From contig NW_005179311.1 of assembly GCF_000350225.1 (NCBI RefSeq), positions 1 through 64,000 on the forward strand: a DNA stretch of 64,000 nucleotides, given 5' to 3'. The notes below the pieces were generated by a model. The model was given only the letters and a program-made list of their open reading frames with translations, had not been told where the DNA came from and ran no database searches. The stretch's first letter is position 1. The number at the start of each line of letters is the position of its first letter. Source of the DNA: Chondrus crispus. Its lineage: Eukaryota; Rhodophyta; Florideophyceae; Gigartinales; Gigartinaceae. Both the position numbers and the translations under genes were made by a program. Shown piece after piece: positions 1 to 9,469 of the stretch.

Positions 1-1755
1 ACGCCGCCCGTGCCGGGGCCCGACCCGCGCAAGCACAAGGCCGCCGCGCCGCCGCTCGTGTCGGCGCGCCCGGAATGGGACGCCCTGCGCCGCCACAAGG
101 AGGCCGTCATCGACGCCACGCACCTGCGCGACCTCATGCAGGACGACGACCGCGTGCTCGCCCTGGCCACCGAGTACGACGGCATCATCCTTGACTACTC
201 GCGCCAGCGCGTCACCAAGGAGACCATCGACCTGCTGCTCAAACTGGCCGACGCCATCGGCTTGAAGGACAGGATCCACCAGATGGTCTCCGGGGACAAG
301 ATTAATACCACCGAGGGAAGGGCCGTCTTGCACACCGCCCTCAGGGCTAGGAAGGGCGAACAGGTCATGCTGGATGGCGAAAATGTCGTCGATAAGGTCC
401 ATGAGGTGCTGGGCAGGATTAACAAGTTTTCGGACCAGGTGAGGAAGGGCCAGTTTTTGGGCGCCACGGGGAAGAGGATCAAGAACTTTATCGCCGTTGG
501 TATTGGTGGCAGTTACTTAGGACCGGACTTTGTGTATGAAGCGCTCAAGACCGATGCCGAGGCTGCGGCCGCGGGGCCCAAGGCTGGGTACACCCTCCAA
601 TTTCTCGCCAACGTAGACCCCGTCGATGTTAGGAGGGCCTGTGATGGACTGGACCCGGAGGAGACCATGATCATCATCGTCAGCAAGACCTTCACCACCC
701 GCGAGACCCTTGTCAATGCCAAGACCATGCGCAGTTGGTTGTGGGACGCCATGGGCAACGATCCGGCCGTCGTCAATCAACATATGATTGCATGCTCGAC
801 AAACCTTGAGAAGACGAAAGAGTTTGGCATTGACACCAAAAACGTCTTCCCCTTCTGGGACTGGGTTGGCGGCCGGTACTCTGTCTGCTCGGCTGTGGGC
901 GCCGTGCCACTGAGCTTGATGTACGGCCACGAGGTTTTTGAAAAGTTTTTGCGAGGTGCCAGGAGCATCGACAAGCATCTCGTCAACATGCCATTGAGAA
1001 GGAACATCCCCGTCCTCATGGGCCTGCTCGGCGTGTGGAACATGAGCTTCATGGGCTACAAGTCGCGCGCCATGCACCCGTACACGGAGGCCCTCAACAA
1101 GTTCCCGGCCCACATCCAGCAGGTCGACATGGAGAGCAACGGCAAGCACGTCTCGCGCCACGGCGTCGATCTCGACTTCGAGGTCGGTGAGGTCGACTTT
1201 GGCGAGCCTGGCACGCTCGGCCAGCACAGCTTCTTCCAGCTGCTGCATATGGGGCAGGTCGTGCCGTGCACCTTCATCGGCTTTGTCGAGTCGCAGACGC
1301 CCTCGTGCCAGGACGGTGAGCCGGTCAGCAACCACGACGAGCTCATGTCTAACTTCTTCGCGCAACCGGACGCTTTGGCGAGCGGCAAGACGGCCGAGGA
1401 GTGCCGCGCGGAGGGCCGCGACGAGGCTTTGATTCCGCACGTTACGTTCACCGGCAACCGCCCGTCGCTCTCGCTGCTGATGCCCGTGCTCAACTCGTAC
1501 ACGTGCGGGCAGTTGCTGTCGATCTTCGAGCACCGCACGGCCGTGCAGGGATTCATCTGGGATATCAACAGCTTTGACCAGTGGGGCGTCGAGCTGGGTA
1601 AAGTGCTAGCAACCAAGGTTCGCAAGCAGCTCAATCAGAGTAGGTATCACGATAAGAAAGTGGAGGGTTTCAACGCGTCCTCACGGCGCCTCGTGGAGCG
1701 GTACATCCATGGATCCGTCGGATGCACGTTTGATGAGATTATGAGCGACGAGTAA
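1..1755 (+). CDS. GPI: Glucose-6-phosphate isomerase, 5' end cut by window
   Basis: Interconverts glucose-6-phosphate and fructose-6-phosphate in glycolysis and gluconeogenesis. The frame is open from base 1 with no upstream stop. The first possible start is a GTG at 10, so the true ATG probably lies outside the window. The 581 residues from there cover the whole family length (about 550-580). Numbered from that GTG, the family signatures are all present: the SIS-fold stretch [10 protein letters not shown]-like near 160, SKTFTTRET near 227, [10 protein letters not shown] near 283, the MESNGK catalytic Glu near 375, the GQHSFFQL His near 406, and [12 protein letters not shown] with its catalytic Lys near 531. 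The N-terminal stretch is rich in Ala, Pro and Lys and does not look like a clear transit peptide, so a cytosolic enzyme is likely. The next gene lies on the other strand 250 bp away. Identity is secure; location is inference. Confidence 0.96.
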   Translation, partial: TPPVPGPDPRKHKAAAPPLVSARPEWDALRRHKEAVIDATHLRDLMQDDDRVLALATEYDGIILDYSRQRVTKETIDLLLKLADAIGLKDRIHQMVSGDKINTTEGRAVLHTALRARKGEQVMLDGENVVDKVHEVLGRINKFSDQVRKGQFLGATGKRIKNFIAVGIGGSYLGPDFVYEALKTDAEAAAAGPKAGYTLQFLANVDPVDVRRACDGLDPEETMIIIVSKTFTTRETLVNAKTMRSWLWDAMGNDPAVVNQHMIACSTNLEKTKEFGIDTKNVFPFWDWVGGRYSVCSAVGAVPLSLMYGHEVFEKFLRGARSIDKHLVNMPLRRNIPVLMGLLGVWNMSFMGYKSRAMHPYTEALNKFPAHIQQVDMESNGKHVSRHGVDLDFEVGEVDFGEPGTLGQHSFFQLLHMGQVVPCTFIGFVESQTPSCQDGEPVSNHDELMSNFFAQPDALASGKTAEECRAEGRDEALIPHVTFTGNRPSLSLLMPVLNSYTCGQLLSIFEHRTAVQGFIWDINSFDQWGVELGKVLATKVRKQLNQSRYHDKKVEGFNASSRRLVERYIHGSVGCTFDEIMSDE

Positions 1756-2004
1756 GGAAGGGATGACCGTCAACCGGCGCATCGCATGAAATGTGTATTC
1801 TATGTTACAGTTTTGGTCGCACGACGATAAACCCCCACGACCCTGCACGCCAACCGCGGCGTGTTGAGACGCATCAAAAACGATTTCACACGTTCTACGG
1901 TACTAGTTTGCTATAAAAATATAAAAAGTATGAACCCTCTAGCGTCAAGAACTACGAACCCCCTGTCCGCTTCGCCAACCCACTTTCGCCCCGCAACCCC
2001 ATGT

Positions 2005-2763
2005 CTACATCTGATTGACCTTGGGACCGCCGTGAAGATCGCACGCCGGAAAGGCGGAGCAGTCCAAAATCTCGTAGCTCCCATTCCTCAACATGCGCAA
2101 CGTCCCGTCTTTCGCCCCTACCGCCGAAAATTCACAGCGCATCGAAAACGCGCAAAAATGGTTCAGTATCACTCCCGCCGTTCCTCGCCCTCGCCACAAA
2201 GCATCTGCATACGTACCGTCCCTCAAAATGCCCTTGATATCCGCGAGCCCCAGTCCAATGCAGGCCGGGCAGCGCACGTCGCCCTTGCCCATGCAGTTCG
2301 GGCACTCGTGCTCGCTGTGCACGACGCTGTCATCGAGGGTCAGCACGGCCGTGCCGGCGCACATGTCGCACGTCTGCCGCCCCGAGCCGCCGCAGCAGGA
2401 GCACAGCTCGTGCGGGCCCCACTCGCGCTCTCTGCCGACGACGGGCTGCCCCGCGCGCGCGGCGCCGCGCGGCAGCAGCGCGCACGCCGCGGCCGACAGC
2501 GCCAGCCGCAGGAAGGCGGCGCCGCGGCCGGCGCTCGGAGCGCGGAGACCCCGCGCGGACGTGCGTGCAGGCGACGGCGTGCATGAAGGCCATGGCGGCG
2601 TGCGCGGCGGTGCGGTGCGGAAGAAGGCGGTCGTGCAAGGCGGGGAGGGAACAGGGAGGGGATGAAGAATCTTGAGGGCAAAGCGCCGCCAGGGCGAGGC
2701 AGGGCGGGCGTGATTGGTTGGGGCATATCTGGGAAATATCTCAACGGGACGTTTCTTGACCAC
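2005..2763 (-). CDS. DnaJ-type zinc-finger protein, predicted plastid (lumenal)
   Basis: 252 residues. The core (about 115-165) has two CxxCxGxG-type zinc-binding units: CSCCGGSG...CDMC and CPNCMGKG...CPACIGLG. This is the cysteine-rich domain of DnaJ, found without a J domain in plastid assembly factors of the BSD2, PSA2 and LQY1 kind. Residues 1-105 are rich in Arg, Ser, Pro and Ala. They end in a hydrophobic stretch followed by an AARAG site, which looks like a bipartite thylakoid-lumen signal. Only Met1 precedes the fingers, so the start is not in doubt unless a 5' exon exists. A C-terminal segment of about 85 residues is unrecognised. The family suggests a disulfide or chaperone role in photosystem or Rubisco assembly; which one cannot be told from sequence alone. 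Confidence 0.75.
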   Translation of the reverse strand: MVKKRPVEIFPRYAPTNHARPASPWRRFALKILHPLPVPSPPCTTAFFRTAPPRTPPWPSCTPSPARTSARGLRAPSAGRGAAFLRLALSAAACALLPRGAARAGQPVVGREREWGPHELCSCCGGSGRQTCDMCAGTAVLTLDDSVVHSEHECPNCMGKGDVRCPACIGLGLADIKGILRDGTYADALWRGRGTAGVILNHFCAFSMRCEFSAVGAKDGTLRMLRNGSYEILDCSAFPACDLHGGPKVNQM

Positions 2764-4102
2764 AGCGAGAGGGGAATAAAAAATCTGCGGGCCCTACTGC
2801 CGACCGGAATAGGACGGGATTCCTTGCTGCTTTCCTGCCTAGCCCGTTTGTGAGTTGAGAGGCGCACGATGCACTGCACATAACTTTCCGGGGTTTTAGA
2901 GTCGGGGAAGAGATGTATACCGAGAGGTCGAGATGAGGAGGTCGGCTTGCAATCGGCTCGGGGATTTGACTACCGATCGATAGGGCTTCGAATTTAGGAC
3001 AACGAGGCGTCTCTAAATAAGCCTTTTGAATTCGATCGATAGACTCGTGTTTTAATAAAGAAATGGGTTTGGTCACTACTGCAAGGAGTCACTCTAGTAT
3101 GCGAGGATGACTTTCAGCCAAGCGGCCTATCATCCACCTCAAACCTGTGTAGAACGTGTGGAACAGGCAGAATAGCGGATACAACGGGGTGCAAGCAAAC
3201 GTTTCCAAGGGCACTACTGCAAGGAGTCACTAGTATGCGAGTATGACTTCAGCCAAGCGGCCTAGACTGACGGGGAATTGTGGAGATCTTTTAATACACG
3301 CCAGTTGAAAAGACGGCATTCTCACGGTCCTCGGCACAAGTCCTGCGGTGCACTACCTCGTCCTGAGCGATCATCTCTACGGCAGTTTGCACAGTATAAT
3401 ATGTGACTGCGGTGAAAATAACAAGAGAGCGACGAGAAAGTATTGACTACAGGAATCGGAACAACAGCCACAAAGGAATGTCATAACGGATTACAAAGCT
3501 GTCCGGTTCCTGTGAGAAGGACAACACTGAGCTCGGCTGTTGGTGGGGACGTTTTTTCTACTGCAGTCTTACTGTAAACAGGAACGCATTGTCAACGAGG
3601 GTACGGTACAGTTTATGACCTCCCTCTCGCTGCGCGCAGCCCCCTGCTATACTCGAGGATGTGTGTGCCCCGTGGTAATTGCTTAGGGATGCCACACAGC
3701 GGTGATCCGATCTTTTCTTACTAGCAAATGCATGTGTGCCCTTTCACGATTTTCGCAACAGTATTCAGCGACCGGGAATTGACGCTGCAACTACAAACCG
3801 CTTTCACCATCGCAGATGCTACAAAGCAGCACACGGCTGGATAGAGTACCTGCCAAAAAACGCCCGGCCAAAGAGGGAAAGGAGAAAATTATCAGCACAT
3901 TAACGCGGCGCTCATGTAATAAGATTACACAAAATGCTTGCTTTGCTCGAGTGTTTATCAATGAAAGCGGGACAGTAGATCAATATTCGTGGGCAGCGCA
4001 GAATGGCGCTACAGCGCATTGATCTAGTCATCATCAGCAGGCGTCCAAATAACAAGCCGCCCGAGATAGAGTGGCGCCGGCGCGGAACACACGAACGGCC
4101 CC
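2764..4102. other. Intergenic stretch with a direct repeat
   Basis: About 1.3 kb between the zinc-finger gene and RPL9. No supported gene was found; the open frames here are short and have no recognisable motif. It contains the direct repeat listed separately and otherwise looks like unique sequence. Confidence 0.6.
3075..3264. repeat. Two direct copies of a ~52-bp sequence
   Basis: The sequence starting ACTACTGCAAGGAGTCACT occurs at about 3075-3128 and again at about 3213-3264. In both copies it runs on through AGTATGCGAG, TATGACTTCAGCC-like bases and AAGCGGCCTA, with small indels between the copies. The spacer of about 85 bp is not repeated. No function is evident. Confidence 0.85.
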
Positions 4103-4833
4103 CTATTCCGCTTGCACGATATGGCCCTTATCCGAGACGTAGATGCCATCGAGAAACTTTCTGATATCCTTCCTCTTCACCAAACAGACGTGATGGACCA
4201 TCGCAGCGCACTGCGACACGAGCTCAATATCGGAGCCCTCGACGACGAGTTCGTCCTTGATGTCAGTAGAGCGATAGCACACGACATCGCCATCCATTTT
4301 GACGCGACGGATGCGCTTCTCGCCGAGAAAGTTGCGGATCTCGCATGACTTCTTGTCGTCGGCGCACGTGACGTTAATGGGGAAATGGGCATACACAAAG
4401 CGGAGCTTGTATCGGAAGCCGACGGTGGTGCCGGTGATCATGTTTTCAATCATGGAGCAAATGGTGTTGATCTTGGCCGTTTCTTTGCGTGAGCCGTGCC
4501 ACACATCCACGCGGATCTTGCCATCTTCCACGCGCCTCACGTCCATGCACGGCTTGACCGTGCGCTCTAGGGTGCCGCGCGGGCCCGTGACGGTTACCTT
4601 GCGGGCTTTGAGAGTCACCTCCACTGGAAACGACGCAATTAGTTGAGGATAATCGTGACATCACGCGGGGCGATTACAACGGGCAGACAGGAATGGTTAG
4701 AGGTGTTTCTTTTCGTACGTACGATGATTCCAAGTGCAAAGAGGCGGCGCGGGGCGGGGGGAAGGGGGGGCAAGTGCGGCGACGTACCTCCTTCCGGGAC
4801 ATCGATATACTCTGTCGAAAGGACGGACTTCAT
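4103..4833 (-). CDS. RPL9: 60S ribosomal protein uL6 (RPL9), two exons
   Basis: Component of the large cytosolic ribosomal subunit. Exon 1 is 4833-4788 and codes MKSVLSTEYIDVPEG. The intron is 4787-4624 (164 bp; donor GTACGT, acceptor TTTCCAG). Exon 2 is 4623-4103. Phase 1 splicing restores a Val codon, giving 188 residues, the usual eukaryotic length (about 190). Family signatures in order: VTGPRGTL near 30, NMITGTTVGFRYKLRFVYAHFPIN near 80-105, EIRNFLGEKRIRRV near 117, and the C-terminal KDIRKFLDGIYVSDKG. Without exon 1 the protein would lack the conserved N-terminal strand, which is why the spliced start was chosen. It is divergent from the plastid epimerase gene at 5499. Confidence 0.96.
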
Positions 4834-5498
4834 GTCGGGGGTGCGGCGGCGGGGATGATCGCTGTCGGCGTCGGAGAAGAAGCGGGGCCGCTGAGCGAAG
4901 GCTGCGGGGAAGGGGGCGTTGGGGGGGGGGTGCGAGAGGTCAAGACACGGCGAGCGGGTTTGCGATGCTACACGCGGCAAGGAGGGCGCCGCGGGCGAGC
5001 GCATTGCGCCAATGGGACGCGCATGGGCGCGGGCATGGCGACGCCGACGGGATTCGCCCCATTTCGTCAGAGCTGATGCCGAATCGGATCACTGGAGCTA
5101 GGGTTACTGGAGCTGGTTCAGTGCCCCACGTGTCACTTATGATCCCACAATACAGTATCTTTCTCACCGCTTTACACCCCGCTTGCTGTAAGATTTAAGG
5201 ATTAGGGGGGTCAGGTATGAGAGGCAGTTAACTGCCCTGGTAAAACTTTGGGAACTTTTCTACACCGCTCGCATTCCCTTCATCTCCACTGCGCCACCTT
5301 CGCTATCGCTTCTTCCCTGTCTGCATCATCTGCCTTGAGAGGGAAGGTGTGCATCCGTCCAGTCTCTCGCCGTCCAGTCTCTCGCCATCGACCGCAACTC
5401 CTCCTCCACATTAACAACCCGCCCCATGAAACCCCACCTTCCTCGCCACCGCTAGACCCTCCTCAACCCACATCTCCGCGGCGCAAACAAAACCAGCG
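4834..5498. promoter_or_regulatory. Shared promoter region, RPL9 / GC1-like gene
   Basis: 665 bp between two divergent starts. It contains a CACGTG palindrome at 5127-5132. No TATAAA box was seen. Regulatory use of the motif is inference from its repeated presence in similar positions across the window. Confidence 0.45.
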
Positions 5499-6659
5499 AT
5501 GCCGCCCTCTCCGCTCTCCTTCGTCCCGCTCTCCTTCGTCCCGCTCTCCTTCGTCCTCCCGCACACGCCCCTCCCGCACACGCCCCTCGCGCACCCGCTC
5601 CGCCGCGGGCGCCCGCGCGCCCCGCTCTGCCGCCGCCACGCCTATCTAATCACCTCCACGGCGTCCACGCTGCCGCTCTCCCCCTCCGACGTGCACACGC
5701 TGCGCTCGCTCTCGACGCAGACGGTCGTCATCACTGGCGCGACGGGGCTGATCGGGCGCCGCCTGGTCTGGAGTCTGCGGTGCTCGCGCGCGTCCGTCCA
5801 CGTGTTTGCGCGCGACCCGCCGGCGGCCCGGTCTCTCTTCGTCGACCGCTCGCTGCCGCCCGTGTCCGTCACGCGCTACGACGCTGCGGAGGGGACGCTG
5901 TCCGCGTCCGCGGCGCGCGCGCTGCGCGCCGCGGACGTCGTCATCAACCTGGCCGGCGAGCCGGTGGAGGATGGCCGGTGGACCCCGGCCCGCAAGCGCG
6001 CGCTGTGGGACTCGCGCGTGTGCGGCACCCGCGCCATCGCCGCCGCCCTGGCCGACCCCGCCGCGCGCGCCGTGCTCATCAACGCGTCGGCCGTCGGCTA
6101 CTACGGCACGAGCGAGACGGACACGTTTGACGAGCGCAACAAGCAGGGCGGCGACTTTCTCGCCCGCCTGGCACACGCGTGGGAGCTGGCCGCGCTGGAG
6201 AACGGCCCCGCCTCGCGTACGGTAGTGCTGCGCATGGGTGTCGTGCTGGCGAGGGACGGCGGCGCGCTGGACAAGATGAGCATGGCGTTTCGCTACTTTC
6301 TCGGCGGACCGCCCGGGTCTGGCGCGCAGTGGTTCTCGTGGGTGCACATTGACGACGTGGTGAGGCTAATCTTGCACGCAAGCGTGGACGACAGGTGGCG
6401 CGGGGTGTACAACGCGACGGCGCCAGCGCCGGTGACGCTGGGCGAGTTTTGTACAGAGCTGGGCAAGGCACTGGGCCGGCCGAGCTGGCTGCCCGTGCCG
6501 AAGCAAGCAGTGCGCGCGCTGCTTGGGAACGAAGCGGCCGAGCTGATCTTGAAAGGGCAGCGCGTGGTGTCGACGAGGATGCAGGAGAACGGCTTTGTTT
6601 ATCGGTTCAAGGACGTGGCCAGCGCGCTGCGCGATCTCACAAAGAAGGAGGCTGAGTAG
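5499..6659 (+). CDS. Plastid NAD(P)-binding epimerase, GC1/SDR39U1/YfcH family
   Basis: 386 residues. After a Ser/Pro/Arg-rich leader of about 70 residues that looks like a plastid transit peptide, the Rossmann motif TGATGLIGRRL starts near 78. It is followed by the family motifs VINLAGEPV, WDSRVCGTRAI, NASAVGYYG (with the SDR Tyr) and a C-terminal DUF1731-type region (FCTELGKALGRPSWLPVP). The family (TIGR01777) includes bacterial YfcH, human SDR39U1 and plant GIANT CHLOROPLAST 1, which affects plastid division. Its reaction is not established. The leader holds three copies of a 15-bp unit encoding SFVPL (about 5511-5556), which may vary in number. The stop lies 17 bp from the stop of the convergent uL23m gene. 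Confidence 0.88.
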   Translation: MPPSPLSFVPLSFVPLSFVLPHTPLPHTPLAHPLRRGRPRAPLCRRHAYLITSTASTLPLSPSDVHTLRSLSTQTVVITGATGLIGRRLVWSLRCSRASVHVFARDPPAARSLFVDRSLPPVSVTRYDAAEGTLSASAARALRAADVVINLAGEPVEDGRWTPARKRALWDSRVCGTRAIAAALADPAARAVLINASAVGYYGTSETDTFDERNKQGGDFLARLAHAWELAALENGPASRTVVLRMGVVLARDGGALDKMSMAFRYFLGGPPGSGAQWFSWVHIDDVVRLILHASVDDRWRGVYNATAPAPVTLGEFCTELGKALGRPSWLPVPKQAVRALLGNEAAELILKGQRVVSTRMQENGFVYRFKDVASALRDLTKKEAE

Positions 6660-6676
6660 GGTACTGCTGCGCTTGG

Positions 6677-7154
6677 TTAGGGGGTGGCTTGGTTGACTTT
6701 GTCGAGCGGTTTTGGGACGTTGGGCAGCTCAACGTCGGACTTTAGCTTGACGTAAAACCTTTTAAAGTCCTTCTCTTGCACCGGCATGCGCGTGTGTTCG
6801 TTTTTGCGCTTGCCCATGACGACGAGGGAGTGCACATTGTTGACGTCGATGCCGTACGCTGCTCGCAGGAATTGCTTGATCTCGAGCTTGGTCATTTGGG
6901 GGACGGTTTCGAAGACGAGCTCCTTCGTCTTGAACGTGCCTTCAGTCCCCGGCTTTGTGTTGAGGGTAAGGGAAGCGGGAGGGCGGACGTCGGGAGTTGC
7001 GGTTGCGTTAGATGGATACGTGGTGGAGAGGTGAGGCGCGAAGTACGGTTTTCGCTGCTAGGAGGCGTACCTGAGGCATTTTGACGTGCGCTTGCGGCGG
7101 CGCTTTCAACTTGAGTCGCAAGGGGAAGTTTGGCATCCATATTCTGGGAGGCAT
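6677..7154 (-). CDS. MRPL23: Mitochondrial ribosomal protein uL23m, two exons
   Basis: Large-subunit protein of the mitoribosome. Exon 1 is 7154-7071, coding MPPRIWMPNFPLRLKLK and on to MPQ. The intron is 7070-6953 (118 bp; donor GTACGC, acceptor ACAAAG, CTAAC branch-like site within). Exon 2 is 6952-6677. The splice is in phase 0 and gives 119 residues. Exon 1 carries the start typical of uL23m (R-I-W-M-P-N-F-P-L). Exon 2 carries VFETVPQMTKLEIKQFL and the YGIDVNNVHSL strand. An in-frame stop lies 5' of the chosen ATG, which is the first Met after it. The acceptor was picked to keep frame and homology; RNA reads would settle it. The gene is divergent from uL15m, and convergent with the epimerase gene 17 bp away. 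Confidence 0.85.
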
Positions 7155-7506
7155 GCTTGACTGAAGCTGTTCTGCGGCGACCGATGAGCTTGTCGCTTTC
7201 AGTCAGGGATACATTGGCAGGGATGGGGCAGATCAGCGAGTAACAAACGAATTCTGTTTGATCGGACAGGCAGACTACAAAAAGAGATGGCGAGAGGCAA
7301 TTTTCCAAAACGTCCATTTTTATTGAATCCGAGTACTGTACACAACATTTGTTCATACAGTAAAGTTTACTCGTGTACTGGGACATGCGGCGCAGTTTCT
7401 GCACCGGGCATCGATCTGCGCGTCGTCACCTTCTACGGTAGACGCGAAACCGTAAGCGGGACACCACACGAGCCCGGGACAAGTCTCCTCCCTGCGCCTC
7501 ACCGGC
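7155..7506. promoter_or_regulatory. Shared promoter of two mitoribosomal protein genes
   Basis: 352 bp between the divergent starts of uL23m and uL15m. No TATAAA or CACGTG was seen. Co-regulation of the pair is inference from the layout. Confidence 0.4.
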
Positions 7507-8367
7507 ATGATATCCCTCTTTGCTCGGGGCTGGCGGAGTTACGGCGCGGCATCCCGGCTGGGTCTGCGCCAGCTCTCGACGGCGGCGACCGAGACGGCGG
7601 CGACCGAGACGTCGGCGGCTCCGCCTTCAGTGCGCGCGCCGCGGATCGCATACTTAAACGCCCCGCAGATACACTTCAAGGACAAGCTTCGGCTGGACAA
7701 CATCCGGGACAACGACGGTGCGAAGAAGAAGGAGGTGCGGGTGGGCCGCGGGCGCGGCTCGGGGTGCGGGAAGACTTCCGGGCGCGGACAGAAGGGACAG
7801 CGCGCGAGAAACTCGGTGCGGCTAGGGTTTGAGGGCGGGCAGACGCCATTGCAGAAGCGGCTGCCGAAGAGGCGGTACTTCGACCCGTTCGAGAGGAAGC
7901 TGGCGCTGGTGACGCTGGGGCGAATTCAGCACTACATTGACATCGGACGCATCGAGACGGGGAAGACGATCACGATCCGCGACCTGTGGAAAACGGGGTG
8001 CGTGGGCAGGATTAAGGACGGCGTGGTGCTGGTGAGAGGGGGGCACTTTCAGGAGAAGATCGATGTGCAGGTAACGGAATGTGAACCGGAGGCCGCGTCG
8101 CAGGTGCTCGCGGCGGGGGGGAAGATCACGCTGGCTTGGTATAACAAACTCGGGTTGAGGGCGCTGCTCAAGCCGGAGAAGTGGGCGCAGAAGGGCTTGC
8201 CACTGCCGCGATGGGCGAGGCCCCCGCCTAAGTTTGAGCATCGGTATCCGGAGCGCAATGAGCAGAATTTACCAATTCGACCGCTCAACTCGCAGCAAGA
8301 TGTGGATCTGCTTGAAGAAGCTTGGAAGCGCATCGCGCATATCCGGCAACGCAAGCAGCACATCTAA
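7507..8367 (+). CDS. MRPL15: Mitochondrial ribosomal protein uL15m
   Basis: 286 residues. The N-terminus (MISLFARGWRSYGAASRLGL and on to LRQLSTAA) is an Arg/Ser/Ala-rich presequence of mitochondrial type. The uL15 body begins at LDNIRDNDGAKKKEVRVGRG. It shows the family's Gly/Arg-rich loop GRGSGCGKTSGRGQKGQRAR near 78-98, then FEGGQTPLQKRLPKR. The C-terminal part after about residue 200 is the mitochondria-type extension. It builds part of the large mitoribosomal subunit near the 5S/central-protuberance side in the family. It is a single exon. The 3' neighbour lies on the other strand, 305 bp away. Confidence 0.95.
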   Translation: MISLFARGWRSYGAASRLGLRQLSTAATETAATETSAAPPSVRAPRIAYLNAPQIHFKDKLRLDNIRDNDGAKKKEVRVGRGRGSGCGKTSGRGQKGQRARNSVRLGFEGGQTPLQKRLPKRRYFDPFERKLALVTLGRIQHYIDIGRIETGKTITIRDLWKTGCVGRIKDGVVLVRGGHFQEKIDVQVTECEPEAASQVLAAGGKITLAWYNKLGLRALLKPEKWAQKGLPLPRWARPPPKFEHRYPERNEQNLPIRPLNSQQDVDLLEEAWKRIAHIRQRKQHI

Positions 8368-8672
8368 GTGCCAGATTGACTGGGTGCCATGGTTCCACGA
8401 GGGGACCTGACCTCAGTCAATATCGAGGTAAGCGAAAGCGGTGAGGCGGTGCCCAACGCTTTTGAGAAACTGTTGATTCACTTCGTATGCTCTCGCACTG
8501 CGAGTGAAGCGCGGATTAATTGGAGTGGGAAGGCGTGCGCGGGGCCAAACAAGTAAAGTGCTCCGTATGCAGCATGAGGTGAATAAGCGGCCTGCTAGGA
8601 TGGCAATTGATCTGTATCAAGACGTAGTTTCAGTCGTCTCATACATAAACGGCGTTGCAACACAGGCGGGGT
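8368..8672. other. Short intergenic stretch between convergent genes
   Basis: 305 bp between uL15m and the small helical orphan. No gene or structured element was recognised. Confidence 0.5.
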
Positions 8673-9093
8673 TCAGTTGGATGTGTTATACTGAGCTTTC
8701 GCGATAGAGGCAGCCGTGTCAATCTTCTGAAACTCGGCGTCCACATTTGATTTGTGCCAAACTGCTCGTTGGTGGAGTTCTTCGAGAGTGACACCACGGG
8801 TTTGGGTGTCAGTCTTGGACGCGCGGGTGACAAAGTCCTTGTCGCTGACGTTGAGCATGTCACGCTCCTCCGTACTGGCCTCGATTGCGTGGAGGGCATT
8901 GATGATGTCCTTGTAGTTCTTTTGGGCGCGTGTGAAGTCGTACGGTGTGTGCAGGGCGTGCTCGCTGTGATGATGGGAGGATATAAAGATTGAGTCAGAT
9001 TGAGCGAGGCGGGTGTAGATGTTGCAGCGGGGGAGCGACCGGGGTCACGTACATCTTTGTCAAAAAATCTGCAATGAGCTTTCGCAAATCCAT
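8673..9093 (-). CDS. Small helical protein of unknown function, two exons
   Basis: Exon 1 is 9093-9053 (MDLRKLIADFLTK plus two bases). The intron is 9052-8965 (88 bp; donor GTACGT, acceptor CATCACAG). Exon 2 is 8964-8673. Splicing gives 110 residues continuing IEHALHTPYDFTRAQKNY and ending in KAQYNTSN. The sequence is charged and without Pro in the helices, with heptad-like Leu/Ile/Ala spacing (KDIINALHAIEASTEE, then LEELHQRAVWHKSNVDAEFQKI), so it is probably all alpha or coiled coil. There is no signal peptide or membrane segment. The size and helix pattern would suit a small subunit of a larger complex (for example a BORC/BLOC-, Mediator- or kinetochore-type subunit), but I do not recognise the family. 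Support for a real gene: coding-like composition, a clean intron in the same style as RPL9, and an in-frame start. Confidence 0.65.
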
Positions 9094-9395
9094 GATGGAA
9101 AGTTGGACGGCGGAAGTACGGGATGTGGGGAACGGTGTGAGAGAAGCGGGCGCGGCTTGATTTGCGCGGGCAATAGAGCGATGGTGGCTGGCAGAGGCGG
9201 GGCCGCAAATTTCCGTGAGGTGGGGTGGCCTTTACCGGTGATGAGCGTTGTGAGCGTTGCGGAGGCGGCAGTGGAGCGGGCCAATGCACGCCTCCCCCCA
9301 TAAATTACTCTCTGCCGCAGCAACTCTGCTGCAGAAACTACGAAGGTACCAAAAGTTACGTGCACACGTAGAGAATTTCTGCAGCAAAATTTTCT

Positions 9396-9469
9396 TACTT
9401 CTGTCGAGGGTCGAACTCGAGACCTCTAGCATGTGAAGCTAGCGCTCTAACCAACTGAGCTACAGAAGC
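9396..9469 (-). tRNA. tRNA-Val (anticodon CAC)
   Basis: Read on the minus strand, the cloverleaf folds fully. The acceptor pairs GCTTCTG with CAGAAGT (one G-U pair). The D arm is GCTC/GAGC. The anticodon stem is CTAGC/GCTAG with loop TTCACAT (anticodon CAC). The variable loop is AGGTC, the T stem TCGAG/CTCGA has loop TTCGACC, and the discriminator is A. The internal promoter A box (TAGCTCAGTTGGTTAGAGC) and B box (GAGTTCGACCC) are intact. There is no intron, and CCA is not encoded, as expected for a nuclear gene. Confidence 0.97.

Noticed and set aside
517-1533. 338-codon open frame antisense to glucose-6-phosphate isomerase
   Set aside because: It mirrors a highly conserved GC-rich gene, has no motif, and arises from third-position bias.
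5646-6347. 233-codon antisense frame across the GC1-like gene
   Set aside because: Arg/Ala-rich translation typical of the reverse of a GC-rich gene.
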